From Modestobacter muralis (GTDB lineage: Bacteria; Actinomycetota; Actinomycetes; Mycobacteriales; Geodermatophilaceae), in contig NZ_JAAGWH010000007.1 of the NCBI RefSeq assembly GCF_010682105.1, positions 1-64,000 of the forward strand: a stretch of 64,000 nt of DNA. The letters are read 5' to 3'. Each line of letters opens with the position of its first letter. Positions within the stretch are counted from its first letter, which is position 1. The position numbers were made by a program, and so were the translations under genes. Under the pieces are notes generated by a model. It had not been told where the DNA came from. It was given only the letters and a program-made list of their open reading frames with translations, and searched no databases. This document shows positions 11,096-21,262 of the stretch, piece by piece.

Positions 11096-11710
11096 GTGTT
11101 GGATCGGCTGGCCGCGGGGGAGACCCCGCCGGCCGATGCGAGTGTCACGACCGTGCCGGCGCCCCTCGGGGCGCCGGCACTCGTCGTCGGGGGGACGGCC
11201 TGGCACGTGGTCGCTGCCGACGTCGACCCGGCGTGGGTGACCGCCCAGGTCGCACACGACCCGGTCGCCGCGCCGCTCGGCGCCCGGTTCCTCGCCGCGC
11301 TCGCCGACCGGATCGGGGTCGAGCCGGGCGTGCTGGACGCCGTCCTGGTCGCCCCGCCGGCGCCACTGCGACCCGGGGTCCCGCTCCTGCTGGCCGAGCC
11401 GGGGGAACACCCACGGGTGGTGCGGGCCCGGCGCCACCGCACCGACGTGCGTGCCTGGACGACGCCTGACGGGTCCGCGCTGCTGGTCCTGGGCCGTGGG
11501 GTCGCCGGCCGCTGGGAGGCCGCCATCGAGGTCAACCCGGCCGCCCGGGGCAGAGGGCTGGGCACCGCGCTGGCCGCGGCAGCACCTGCAATGCTGCCGG
11601 AGCCCGCCCCGCTGTGGGCGCAGGTCGCTCCGGCCAACGTGGCCTCGCTGCGGGCGTTCCTGGCCGCCGGCTGGCGACCGGTCGGCGCCGAGGTGCTGTT
11701 CGGCTCCTGA
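11096..11710 (+). CDS. GNAT-like N-acetyltransferase
   Basis: About 204 residues. The C-terminal half carries the acetyl-CoA binding signature of the GNAT fold: a beta-strand (RWEAAIEVNP) followed by ARGRGLGTALAAAA, and a late NVASLRAFLAAGWRPVG motif typical of GNAT ends. The N-terminal half is less conserved. The substrate cannot be told from sequence. The start is uncertain: the GTG at 11096 overlaps a GGAGG that would serve a later start, and CTG 11084 is also possible. It directly follows sufT in the same direction and may be read through from the suf operon. A strong hairpin lies inside its first 30 codons. Confidence 0.7.
   Translation: MLDRLAAGETPPADASVTTVPAPLGAPALVVGGTAWHVVAADVDPAWVTAQVAHDPVAAPLGARFLAALADRIGVEPGVLDAVLVAPPAPLRPGVPLLLAEPGEHPRVVRARRHRTDVRAWTTPDGSALLVLGRGVAGRWEAAIEVNPAARGRGLGTALAAAAPAMLPEPAPLWAQVAPANVASLRAFLAAGWRPVGAEVLFGS
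11153..11180 (+). terminator. Perfect hairpin 70 bp after sufT, inside the next gene's 5' end
   Basis: Arms GTGCCGGCGCCCC (11153-11165) and its exact complement (11168-11180) leave a two-base centre. The position fits attenuation at the end of the suf operon, but it lies within the predicted acetyltransferase frame (VPAPLGAPAL). Either the acetyltransferase starts later than drawn, or the hairpin is coding and lowers its expression relative to suf. Confidence 0.4.
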
Positions 11711-11735
11711 GTGCAGTGGCTGTAGCGAACCGGCA

Positions 11736-13541
11736 TCAGCGCATGTCAGCGACCCGTGGGGCGGTCTTCCGGCGCCGGGTCTCGTAGCGCGAGCCGACCG
11801 CGAGCAGCACGACCCCGGCGACCAGCACGGCCAGCACCCCGGGGAACGGCAGGGTCGCGGCCAGCCGCCCCAGCGCCACGGTCATTACCGAGACCGCGCC
11901 CACCACGAACGGCGCCCGCACGTCCGACCTGCTCGCCAGCGTCATCGCCAGCGCCGCGGCCGCCACGACGAGCACCAGTCGGAGCAGGCCGTCGTCGAGC
12001 ACCGCCAGGGTCACCGACGGCGCGAACCCGGTCACCAGCGCCGGTCCCCAGGCCGGCCACGACCGCTCGGTGGCCAGCGCCCGCCCGGCGTACAGCAGCA
12101 GCACCGCCGCGGCCGGCAGCGTGTAGGCCTCCGGCAGGTCCGCCCCGGCGTCCGCGGCCGCCAGCCAGGCTGCCGCGACCAGGGCCGCGCACCCGCCGGC
12201 CCGGGCCGGGGTGCGGCCGGTCCGCGCGGCGTACCCGGTGAGGGCCGCGCCGAGCACCCCGAGCCCGGCGGCCGGGGCCAGCAGGTCACCGGACCACCCC
12301 AGGTGGACGACGGCGAGCGCGCCGACCCCGACCGCGGACAGCGCCAGCGGCACCTCCGACCGGGAGTGCCGCTCCAGCGACGCGGCGCCCAGCGCCACGA
12401 CCGCCAGGACCAGCAGCTCGACCCCGGTGCGCCCGGGGGCGGCTGCGCCGTCGGCCTCGAGGAACAGCGCGGCCGCGGCCAGGCAGCCCACCGCGATCGG
12501 CAGCGCGCCGGGACGGTCGGCCGGCTGCCGGGCGGCGACCAGCACCGCCGGGACGGCGGCGGCCATCAGCAGCAGCCCGAGCGCGGTCCACCGGCCCTCC
12601 AGCAGCAGTTGGCCCGCCGACAGGGCGGTGCACGTGCTGGCCAGGGCCAGCCCGACCGGGCGGGCCAGCCCCTGCGGCCCCGGGTCGGCGCGGGCGGCCA
12701 CCGCTGCGGCGACGACCAGACCCAGGTAGCCCGCGGTGGGGGCGCCGGCCGCGCCGCTGCCCTGCAGTGCCCCGGCGATGCCGGTGCCGGCGACGACCCC
12801 GGACACCACCGGCACCAGCGGCCGCGGCCCGAGCACCGCCCGCAGGTCGCGCCGTGAGCGGACCAGGGCCAGGGCCGCGGCGGCGCCGACCAGCAGCGCC
12901 GCGGTGCCGGGGGCCGTCGTCGTCCACACCCGGACCGCACCGGCGGCGACCCCGGCCACCCACCAGAGGGCGGTCGTGGCCAGCGCGACCTCCGCCACCG
13001 GGCGGCGGGCGACCCGGACGACCAGCAGCCCGGCGACCGCCGTGCCCAGCACCAGGTCACCGTCCCACCCGTGCCCGGTCAGGACGGCGAGCACCGCCAG
13101 CTGCGCGGCCAGCCACGACCCGATCGGCCAGGCGGACGCGGTGCGGGCGAGCAGCCCGGCCAGCAGCAGCACGGCGGCCAGCCCGCCCAGCAGCAGCGCC
13201 CGGCTGCCGGCCGAGCTGCCGGCCGACCAGGCGCACACCCCGGCCAGCACGACGGCGGCCGCGGCCAGGGTCTCCTCGCTGGTGCGCAGCCCCCGCCGGC
13301 CGGCGGTCCAGGACGCGACCGCGGTGCCGACCGCCAGCGCCGCGAGCAGCAGCTGCCCGAGCGGGCGACCGACCGCGGCGAGCGAGGCGGCACCGGCTGC
13401 GGTCAGCGCGACCGCGCCCGTGGTCAGCAGCACCTGCTGGGGACTGACCGGGCCCAGGCGGTCGGCCTCCGGGGCAGCCGGCGGCGGCACGTACGGGGCG
13501 CCCACCGGCGGCGGGTAGACCACCTCGGGGTCCCCGGTCAC
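11736..13541 (-). CDS. Large multi-pass membrane protein (SCO7613 C-terminal-like family)
   Basis: This 601-residue protein is almost entirely hydrophobic, with roughly 20 short Ala/Leu/Val helices separated by Gly/Arg/Pro turns. The N-terminus (residues 1-30) is Pro-rich and cytoplasmic-looking. It starts at GTG 13541 behind GGAGGAGG. It is a shorter paralogue of the next minus-strand gene: both share TPQQVLL-like SPQQVLL, EAYTLPAA and LRLVLVVAAA motifs in the same order. I associate it with the actinobacterial membrane proteins named after SCO7613, from memory. Function is unknown; its repeated helices suggest a scaffold or channel more than a classical transporter. Confidence 0.75.
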   Translation of the reverse strand: MTGDPEVVYPPPVGAPYVPPPAAPEADRLGPVSPQQVLLTTGAVALTAAGAASLAAVGRPLGQLLLAALAVGTAVASWTAGRRGLRTSEETLAAAAVVLAGVCAWSAGSSAGSRALLLGGLAAVLLLAGLLARTASAWPIGSWLAAQLAVLAVLTGHGWDGDLVLGTAVAGLLVVRVARRPVAEVALATTALWWVAGVAAGAVRVWTTTAPGTAALLVGAAAALALVRSRRDLRAVLGPRPLVPVVSGVVAGTGIAGALQGSGAAGAPTAGYLGLVVAAAVAARADPGPQGLARPVGLALASTCTALSAGQLLLEGRWTALGLLLMAAAVPAVLVAARQPADRPGALPIAVGCLAAAALFLEADGAAAPGRTGVELLVLAVVALGAASLERHSRSEVPLALSAVGVGALAVVHLGWSGDLLAPAAGLGVLGAALTGYAARTGRTPARAGGCAALVAAAWLAAADAGADLPEAYTLPAAAVLLLYAGRALATERSWPAWGPALVTGFAPSVTLAVLDDGLLRLVLVVAAAALAMTLASRSDVRAPFVVGAVSVMTVALGRLAATLPFPGVLAVLVAGVVLLAVGSRYETRRRKTAPRVADMR

Positions 13542-13612
13542 CGCGCACCTCCTCCGCCGTCGGCCTGGCCGACCACGCTACGGGCGGCCGTCGTGCCCGG
13601 CCCGCCCGCCGC

Positions 13613-15793
13613 TCAGCCCATCTGCGCGACCCAGGCGACCGCCTCCCGGGCCTGCTGACGCCGCCGCTCGTAGGTGGCACCCAGCACGAGCAGCACCAGC
13701 CCGGCCGCGGCCAGGGTGAGCCAGCGCGGCAGCAGCGGGGCGTAGGGCCCCAGCCGGGCGACCACGACGAAGGCGAGCGCCCCGGCGCCCACCACGAACG
13801 GCGCCTGCCGGTGGGTGAGCGTGCCGAGGACGACCAGGGCGACGGCCGCGGCGACCACGAGCACCAGCCGCAGCGCGGTTGGGCCGGCGACGACGGCGAA
13901 CGCCGAGGGGACCAGCGCCACGGCCACCGCAGGGCCCTCGGCCGCCCAGGACGGGCCGCGGACCTGCAGCCGGGGGAGCACAGCGACCAGCAGCCCGGCG
14001 GCGGCCGGCAGCGTGTAGGCCTCCGGGGTCTGGACCCCGGCGCCGCCGACCGCGATCCACGACGCCAGCACCAGGTCGGCGACCGCGAGCAGCCCCACCG
14101 GACGCCGGGAGGCCACGACGGCGTAGCACCCGGCCGCGACGCCGACGACGCCCAGCTGCAGGCCGACCTGCCCCCAGGCCGCGTCCGCGCTGGTGGTCAG
14201 GCCCGCGACCGCCCCGGCCACGGCCCCGGCGACCGCCGCGACCCGCTCCTCGGGGGCCGGCGCCCGCCAGGTGGCCACGGCGAACGCTGCGGCGCCGACC
14301 AGGGCGAGCAGCAGGCCGGCGGTCGTGGCGGACAGCAGCCCGCCCTCCTGGGCCAGCAGCGCCGCGGCGCACGGTGCCAGCAGCGCGATGCCGGTGGCGC
14401 CGCTGCGCAGCACCGGCACCCGGACGGCGGCCAGGGCGGCCGGCAGCGTCCCGGCGAGGACCAGCAGCGCCAGCGGCCCGAACCGCTCGGCGTCCAGCAG
14501 CTGCTGGCCGGTGACGAGGGCCAGCGCCACCGCGGCGCCCACCAGGGCACGCAGCACCGTCGGGTGCGGGCCCCGCACCGCCTGCGGCCCCGCCAGCAGG
14601 ACACCGGCCGTGCCGAGGAGGAGGGCCAGCACTCCGCCCAGCACCGGTCCGGCCGGGCCGCTGAGCCCCAGCGACTGGCCCAGCGAGAGGCCGACCACCG
14701 CGCCGGCCGCCAGCGCGACGGTCCGGGCCGACAGCGGCCGCCCGGTCACCCGGTGGTCGCGCAGGGCCGGCACGGCCACCGCGGCGGCCGCGGCCAGCAG
14801 GGCGGTCGCCGTCCACGCCTCGGGAGCGGAGCCGCCCTGGCCCAGGAGCACGCCGCCGAGGACGCCGACCGCCGCCCACAGCACCGCCAGCACCCGGGCG
14901 ACGGGGCGCAGGGCGGGCCGCAGCGCGAGCACCAGCGCCAGGTCGGCCGCCGCGAGGCCCAGGGCGACCGCCACCCCGGCCGGCCCGGCCAGCGCGTCGC
15001 CGGGGAGCAGCAGGGCCGGGACCGGCTGGAGGGCGAGCAGGGCGGCCAGCGGCCAGGTGACCGTGCTGCGGGTCAGCCGGCCCAGACCGAGCGCCACCGC
15101 GACGACGACCAGGCAGGACACCGCCGTCCACGGGCGCAGGCCCACCTGGTCCAGCCCGAGCAGGCCGCGGGCGCGGGCGGCGCCCAGGTCGACGGCCAGC
15201 AGGGCGGTGCCCGCGGCGGCCAGCGCCTCCTCGGTGGCCCGCAGGCCCCGGCGGGCGGCGAACGCCGACGCCGTGCAGGCCGCCGCCGTGCCGGTGAGCA
15301 TCACGGTGGCCTGGAAGACCAGCCCGAACCGGGTCCAGCCCAGCGCGACGAACGCCAGGGCACCGGCGACCACCAGCAGCGCGCCCAGGCCCAGCAGCAC
15401 CTGCTGCGGGGTGAGCCGGCGCCGCGGCGGGGGCGGCGTCCGGTCCGGCGGGGGGAGGGGGTGCCACGGCCGGACGGCGGGAGCGACCGGCTCGGCCGGC
15501 GGCGCGGGCGCGGCCGGCACCGGCACCGGGGCGGGCACCGGGGCGGAGGCCGGGGAGGCGAACGGCGGGGGAGCGGCGCCCGCCGGCCCCGGGGCCGCGG
15601 CGCGCAGGGTCGCCAGCAGCGCCTCGCGGTCGCGGGCGAGCCCGGTGAGCGTGGCGTTGATGCGGCCGACGACGTGCGCGGCCCGGCCGGCCGCGGGCAG
15701 CCCACAGGCCGGACAGGGCGCCGCACCCGAGTCCGCCACCGGTGTCCCGCAGACCGGGCACGGCAGCTGCGGCAGGGCGCTGGGCGAGACCAT
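13613..15793 (-). CDS. Very large multi-pass membrane protein with N-terminal zinc ribbon
   Basis: 726 residues. The N-terminus has two CxxC pairs, CPVCG and CPACG, separated by about 12 residues, forming a zinc ribbon. A short helical segment (residues 35-65) and a Pro/Ala-rich linker follow, and then more than 20 predicted helices starting near RRLTPQQVLLGLGALLV. It is paralogous to the 601-residue gene downstream, which lacks the ribbon; the genes are 71 bp apart and probably co-transcribed. The ATG at 15793 follows AGGA; an upstream extension would run through a perfect palindrome and is rejected. The family resembles SCO7613-type proteins. No function is known to me. Confidence 0.75.
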   Translation of the reverse strand: MVSPSALPQLPCPVCGTPVADSGAAPCPACGLPAAGRAAHVVGRINATLTGLARDREALLATLRAAAPGPAGAAPPPFASPASAPVPAPVPVPAAPAPPAEPVAPAVRPWHPLPPPDRTPPPPRRRLTPQQVLLGLGALLVVAGALAFVALGWTRFGLVFQATVMLTGTAAACTASAFAARRGLRATEEALAAAGTALLAVDLGAARARGLLGLDQVGLRPWTAVSCLVVVAVALGLGRLTRSTVTWPLAALLALQPVPALLLPGDALAGPAGVAVALGLAAADLALVLALRPALRPVARVLAVLWAAVGVLGGVLLGQGGSAPEAWTATALLAAAAAVAVPALRDHRVTGRPLSARTVALAAGAVVGLSLGQSLGLSGPAGPVLGGVLALLLGTAGVLLAGPQAVRGPHPTVLRALVGAAVALALVTGQQLLDAERFGPLALLVLAGTLPAALAAVRVPVLRSGATGIALLAPCAAALLAQEGGLLSATTAGLLLALVGAAAFAVATWRAPAPEERVAAVAGAVAGAVAGLTTSADAAWGQVGLQLGVVGVAAGCYAVVASRRPVGLLAVADLVLASWIAVGGAGVQTPEAYTLPAAAGLLVAVLPRLQVRGPSWAAEGPAVAVALVPSAFAVVAGPTALRLVLVVAAAVALVVLGTLTHRQAPFVVGAGALAFVVVARLGPYAPLLPRWLTLAAAGLVLLVLGATYERRRQQAREAVAWVAQMG

Positions 15794-15853
15794 GGCGGCA
15801 TCCTGGCCGGTCCTGGGCGTCCCCGGGGCCGGTTTCCACAGCAGGTCGCCCCG

Positions 15854-15879
15854 CACAGGTGACGTGGACGTCACCTGTG
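15854..15879. promoter_or_regulatory. Perfect dyad in the divergent promoter region
   Basis: CACAGGTGACG (15854-15864) and CGTCACCTGTG (15869-15879) flank TGGA. The 26-bp dyad sits between the divergently read zinc-ribbon membrane gene and the ABC-F gene, 43 bp before the latter. Symmetry and placement suggest an operator. The binding regulator is unknown. Confidence 0.5.
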
Positions 15880-15922
15880 AAAGGGGTCGAGGTCCCGGCC
15901 GGAGACGCCTATCCTGGGGTCA

Positions 15923-17524
<1,602 letters not shown>

Positions 17525-17529
17525 AAAAG

Positions 17530-17584
17530 GGCCCCGTCGCCCCCCACCGCTCGCAAGCTCGCGGCGGGGCCCTGCGACGGGGCC
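17530..17584 (+). terminator. Hairpin after the ABC-F gene, enclosing a dispersed repeat
   Basis: Outer arms GGCCCCGTCGC (17530-17540) and GCGACGGGGCC (17574-17584) start a few bases past the stop, after an AAAAA run. The loop carries a 31-nt element found at three other places in the window. The position and stability fit a terminator. Confidence 0.65.
17542..17572 (+). repeat. Dispersed intergenic repeat, copy 1
   Basis: The element begins CCCCACCGCTCGCAAGC and ends CTCGCGGCGGGGCCC. Close copies occur at 29536-29566, 45785-45814 and, inverted, 52443-52473. All follow a stop codon in the transcribed direction and lie within larger hairpins. Confidence 0.75.
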
Positions 17585-17773
17585 GGGGCTGAGGGTGCGG
17601 CCCGAGGTGAGCCGCTGGCCGGTCCGGCTGTGCACGGTCTTGTTGCGGTGGCCGCACCTCCGATGCTGGGTGATCATGGCCAGCAGGACGCCGGGTCAGT
17701 GGGACATCGGTGCCGGGGGAACAGCGGGCAGCCGTCGGCGGAAGCCGTCGTGCCCCTGACACGGAGGGGAGTC

Positions 17774-18004
17774 ATGGCCGACTCGAGCACTGCAGACCTG
17801 AGCAAGGGCAAGCGGATCACCGGCGACGACAGGAGCTCGCTCGCCGACGAGCTGCGGGAGCGGTACGCCGGGGGCGAGAGCATCCGCTCGCTGGCGACCT
17901 CGACCAACCGCTCCTACGGGTTCGTGCACCGGTTGCTGTCGGAGTCGGGGGCCTCGCTCCGGGGCCGCGGCGGAGCGAACAGGAACGCCAAGAAGTCCGC
18001 GTGA
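17774..18004 (+). CDS. Small helix-turn-helix protein
   Basis: 76 residues, with a perfect GGAGGGGA before the ATG at 17774. The core GESIRSLATSTNRSYGFVHRLL is a single HTH of the homeodomain-like or Hin/resolvase type, followed by a basic tail (GRGGANRNAKKSA). Proteins of this form (small, basic, with RSYGFVHR) are very conserved in actinobacteria. A counterpart beside the ABC-F gene exists in mycobacteria (Rv1473A), as I recall. It likely binds DNA; targets are unknown. Its stop overlaps the next gene's GTG start, so the two are coupled. Confidence 0.85.
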   Translation: MADSSTADLSKGKRITGDDRSSLADELRERYAGGESIRSLATSTNRSYGFVHRLLSESGASLRGRGGANRNAKKSA

Positions 18005-18753
18005 CCGGTCAGCCGGACGAGGGGTGGGTGCGGGCGGCGCGAACCGGCGCCGTCCTCACCGTCAGCCTCGTCCGGCCCGACCAGCTCAACGCGCAGACGC
18101 CCGCCACCTGGGCGGCGCTGCGTGCGATCGGCGAGCAGCTGGACGACGGCGTGCGGGTGGTCGTCGTCCGCGGGGAGGGCCGCTCCTTCTCCGCCGGGCT
18201 CGACCGCTCGGTGCTCCCCGGCCTCGCCGCGGAGCTCACCGCACTGCCGGCCGACCTGGCCGAGGAGCGGATCCGCGGCTGGCAGGCCGCCTTCCGCTGG
18301 CTGCGCGCACCGGGCGTCGTCTCGATCGCCGCCGTGCAGGGCCACGCCGTCGGTGCCGGGGCACAGCTGGCGCTGGCCTGCGACCTGCGGGTGGTCGCCG
18401 AGGACCTGCAGCTCCGGCTGCCCGAGGCCGCCCTCGGTCTCGTCCCCGACCTCACCGGCACCAGCTCGCTGGTCGGCCTCGTCGGGTACGCCCGGGCGGT
18501 CGAGCTGTGCCTGACCGGCCGGGCCGTCGGCGCCGCGGAGGCCGTCGCGGTGGGCCTGGCGGTCAGCGCCGTCCCGGCCGACCGGCTCGACGCCGCGGTC
18601 GCCGACCTCACCGCCGCGCTGCTGGCGCTCGACCCCGGCGCCGCCCGGGAGACCGTCGCGCTGCTGCGGTCGGCGGTGCGCAACGGCTCCGTGGAGCAGG
18701 ACGCCGCCGAGCGGGCCGCCCAGGTGCGCCGGCTCCGTACGCTCGGCAGCTGA
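18001..18753 (+). CDS. Enoyl-CoA hydratase/isomerase family protein
   Basis: This 250-residue crotonase-fold protein has the oxyanion-hole motifs GEGRSFSAGLD and GHAVGAGAQLALACD, and an acidic active-site candidate in RLPEAALGLVPD. Helix-10-like C-terminal packing is present. It should hydrate or isomerise a fatty enoyl-CoA; the exact substrate is not readable. The starting GTG overlaps the HTH stop. Its mycobacterial counterpart by position is EchA12. It ends 67 bp before the ABC exporter. Confidence 0.88.
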   Translation: MTGQPDEGWVRAARTGAVLTVSLVRPDQLNAQTPATWAALRAIGEQLDDGVRVVVVRGEGRSFSAGLDRSVLPGLAAELTALPADLAEERIRGWQAAFRWLRAPGVVSIAAVQGHAVGAGAQLALACDLRVVAEDLQLRLPEAALGLVPDLTGTSSLVGLVGYARAVELCLTGRAVGAAEAVAVGLAVSAVPADRLDAAVADLTAALLALDPGAARETVALLRSAVRNGSVEQDAAERAAQVRRLRTLGS

Positions 18754-18820
18754 GGAACAGCCGGCACCCCCGCCGCGGTTCGACCCGATGATCACACCGT
18801 TGCTGCAGTAGGGGACCGCC

Positions 18821-20707
18821 ATGAGCTCGCCGATGACCTCGATGGCCGCGATGCGGTCCTTCAGCAACGACCCGTCGGTGACGTCGAAGACGATCCCGAA
18901 GGGCACGACCCGCCGGATCCTCGGGATCGCCGGCCCGTACCGCCGTGAGCTGATCTGGTTCCTGTCGCTGGTGACCTTCTCCTCGGTCATCGGGGTGGCC
19001 ACCCCGCTGCTGGCCGGCGACATCGTCAACCGGATCGCCCGGCTGGAGGGAACCGCCGGTGACGTCGTCCGGATCGCGTTGTTCATCGCCGGCCTGGCCG
19101 TGCTGGACGCCGGGAGCTCGCTGGCCCAGCGCTGGTACTCCGCCCGGATCGGCGAGGGCGTCATCTACGACCTGCGCTCCCGGGTCTTCACCCACGTGCA
19201 GCGGATGCCGGTCGCCTTCTTCACCCGTACCCAGACCGGGGCGCTGGTCAGCCGGCTCAACAACGACGTCATCGGCGCCCAGCGGGCGTTCACCTCGACG
19301 TTGTCGGGCGTGGTGTCCAACGTGATCGCGCTGGTGCTCACCGCCGGGGTGATGCTCACCCTGTCCTGGCAGATCACCCTGCTGTCGATCGTGATGGTGC
19401 CGCTGTTCGTGGTGCCCGCCCAGCGGGTCGGGAAGCGGCTGCAGTCGATCACCCGGGAGTCCTACGGGCTCAACGCCTCGATGAACGCCACCATGACCGA
19501 GCGGTTCAACGTGGCCGGCGCGCTGCTGGTCAAGCTGTTCGGCCGGCCCGAGGTCGAGGCCGCCTCGTTCCGCGGCCGGGCGGCCCGGGTGCGCGACATC
19601 GGCGTCCTGTCGGCGATGTACGGCCGCGCCTTCTTCACCGCGCTCACCCTGGTCGCCGCGCTGGCCACCGCCCTGGTCTACGGGCTGGGCGGCACGCTGG
19701 CGTTCGACGGTTCGCTGTCGGCCGGTGACGTGGTCGCCCTGGCCCTGCTGCTGGCCCGGCTGTACGGGCCGCTGACCGCGCTGGCCAACGTCCGGGTCGA
19801 CGTGATGAGCGCGCTGGTCAGCTTCGACCGGGTCTTCGAGGTGCTCGACCTGGAGCCGATGATCACCGAGGCGCCCGACGCCGTCCCGGTGCCGGCCGAC
19901 GACCGGTCGGTGGAGTTCGACGCGGTGTCCTTCCGCTACCCCGCGCCCAGCGAGGTCTCGCTGGCCTCGCTGGAGGACGTCGCCGTCCCGGCCCAGCACG
20001 AGTCGGCCGACGTGCTGCACGGGGTGTCCTTCCGCGCCGAGCCCGGGCAGCTGGTCGCCCTGGTCGGCACCTCGGGGGCGGGCAAGTCGACGATCGCGGC
20101 CCTGGTGTCCCGGCTCTACGACGTCACCGCGGGCTCCGTGCGGGTCGGTGGGGTCGACGTCCGGCAGGCCACCAGCGCCTCGCTGCGGGACGCGATCGGC
20201 GTCGTCAGCCAGGACTCCCACCTCTTCCACGACACCATCGGCGCGAACCTGCGCTACGCCCGGCCCGAGGCCACCGACGAGGAGCTGTGGGCGGCGCTGA
20301 CCGGCGCCCGGATCGCCCCGCTGGTGCGCTCGCTGCCCGACGGCCTGGACACCGTGGTCGGCGACCGCGGGCACCGGATGTCGGGCGGGGAGAAGCAGCG
20401 GCTGGCCATCGCCCGGGTGCTGCTCAAGCAGCCGGGGATCGTGGTCCTGGACGAGGCGACCGCGCACCTGGACAGCGAGTCGGAGGTGGCCGTGCAGCAC
20501 GCGCTGGACACCGCGCTCGCCGGCCGCACGTCGCTGGTGATCGCCCACCGGTTGTCGACCATCCGGGGCGCCGACCAGATCCTGGTGGTCGACGACGGCC
20601 GGGTCGTCGAGCGCGGCACGCACGAGCAGCTGCTGGCCGCCGGCGGGCACTACGCCGACCTGTACCGGACCCAGTTCGCCACCGGCCCGGCCGCGGCAGC
20701 GCTGTAG
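18821..20707 (+). CDS. ABC exporter, fused transmembrane and ATPase domains
   Basis: This 628-residue half-transporter has an N-terminal six-helix exporter domain (about residues 40-320) and an ATPase domain with Walker A GTSGAGKST, signature MSGGEKQRLAI, Walker B IVVLDEATAHLD and the H-loop IAHRLST. It belongs to the MsbA/multidrug type and should work as a homodimer. An inserted segment after the first beta-strand of the ATPase domain (VSLASLEDVAVPAQHES) is unusual and lengthens the A-loop region. Substrate is unknown; no biosynthetic cluster is near. The ATG at 18821 has no strong Shine-Dalgarno, and further Met codons follow within ten residues. Confidence 0.9.
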   Translation: MSSPMTSMAAMRSFSNDPSVTSKTIPKGTTRRILGIAGPYRRELIWFLSLVTFSSVIGVATPLLAGDIVNRIARLEGTAGDVVRIALFIAGLAVLDAGSSLAQRWYSARIGEGVIYDLRSRVFTHVQRMPVAFFTRTQTGALVSRLNNDVIGAQRAFTSTLSGVVSNVIALVLTAGVMLTLSWQITLLSIVMVPLFVVPAQRVGKRLQSITRESYGLNASMNATMTERFNVAGALLVKLFGRPEVEAASFRGRAARVRDIGVLSAMYGRAFFTALTLVAALATALVYGLGGTLAFDGSLSAGDVVALALLLARLYGPLTALANVRVDVMSALVSFDRVFEVLDLEPMITEAPDAVPVPADDRSVEFDAVSFRYPAPSEVSLASLEDVAVPAQHESADVLHGVSFRAEPGQLVALVGTSGAGKSTIAALVSRLYDVTAGSVRVGGVDVRQATSASLRDAIGVVSQDSHLFHDTIGANLRYARPEATDEELWAALTGARIAPLVRSLPDGLDTVVGDRGHRMSGGEKQRLAIARVLLKQPGIVVLDEATAHLDSESEVAVQHALDTALAGRTSLVIAHRLSTIRGADQILVVDDGRVVERGTHEQLLAAGGHYADLYRTQFATGPAAAAL

Positions 20708-20826
20708 CCGCCCGCCTACTGACGGTTGCGGCACAGCTCGTCGACATCGCACCGTCACGGAACCGCCACCTGCCCGTGGGACCTTTCCCCCGACGACCGG
20801 CGTCTTCCCGAGGACAGGGGCTCCAC

Positions 20827-21105
20827 ATGACCGCACAGAGCTGGCACTCGATCGCTTCCGGCAAGCCCTACCCGGTGACCGGGCTGACCTCCGGCGAGGT
20901 CACGTCCTTGGACCAGTTCCTGGGCGACGCCGAGTTCACCATCGACGGTGAGGGTGGTCCGGTGGTGGTCTGTGGACACGGGGTGCCGCTGGAGGACAAG
21001 ATCCGTTTCCACGAGAAGGACACCGTCGGCGGCAAGGACGTCCGGGTCTGGCACGTCAGCTCCGGGGGCTCCGGGTTCGTCGCGGAGTCGATCGCCGCCT
21101 TCTGA
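20827..21105 (+). CDS. Small conserved-looking protein of unknown function
   Basis: 92 residues, mostly beta-strand in character: VTGLTSGEVTSLDQFLGDAEFTI and VWHVSSGGSGFVAESI. There is no signal peptide, membrane segment or metal motif. A weak GAGGACAGGGG precedes the ATG at 20827. Codon usage matches its neighbours, so it is probably real. I do not recognise a family. The following spacer has a GC-rich inverted region that may terminate it. Confidence 0.6.
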   Translation: MTAQSWHSIASGKPYPVTGLTSGEVTSLDQFLGDAEFTIDGEGGPVVVCGHGVPLEDKIRFHEKDTVGGKDVRVWHVSSGGSGFVAESIAAF

Positions 21106-21262
21106 CCGCGGGCCGCGGCGCCACCCCGCCGGCGCTGCGGCGCCGTCCGGTGGTGCCGCGGACCGCTCGGTCACGACTGCCCCGGCGCGGGGTCTGCGAC
21201 GTCCGGGGGCGGCGCACTACCGTCACTCCTGACCCACTCGCACCACCGCAGGAGCACATCCC

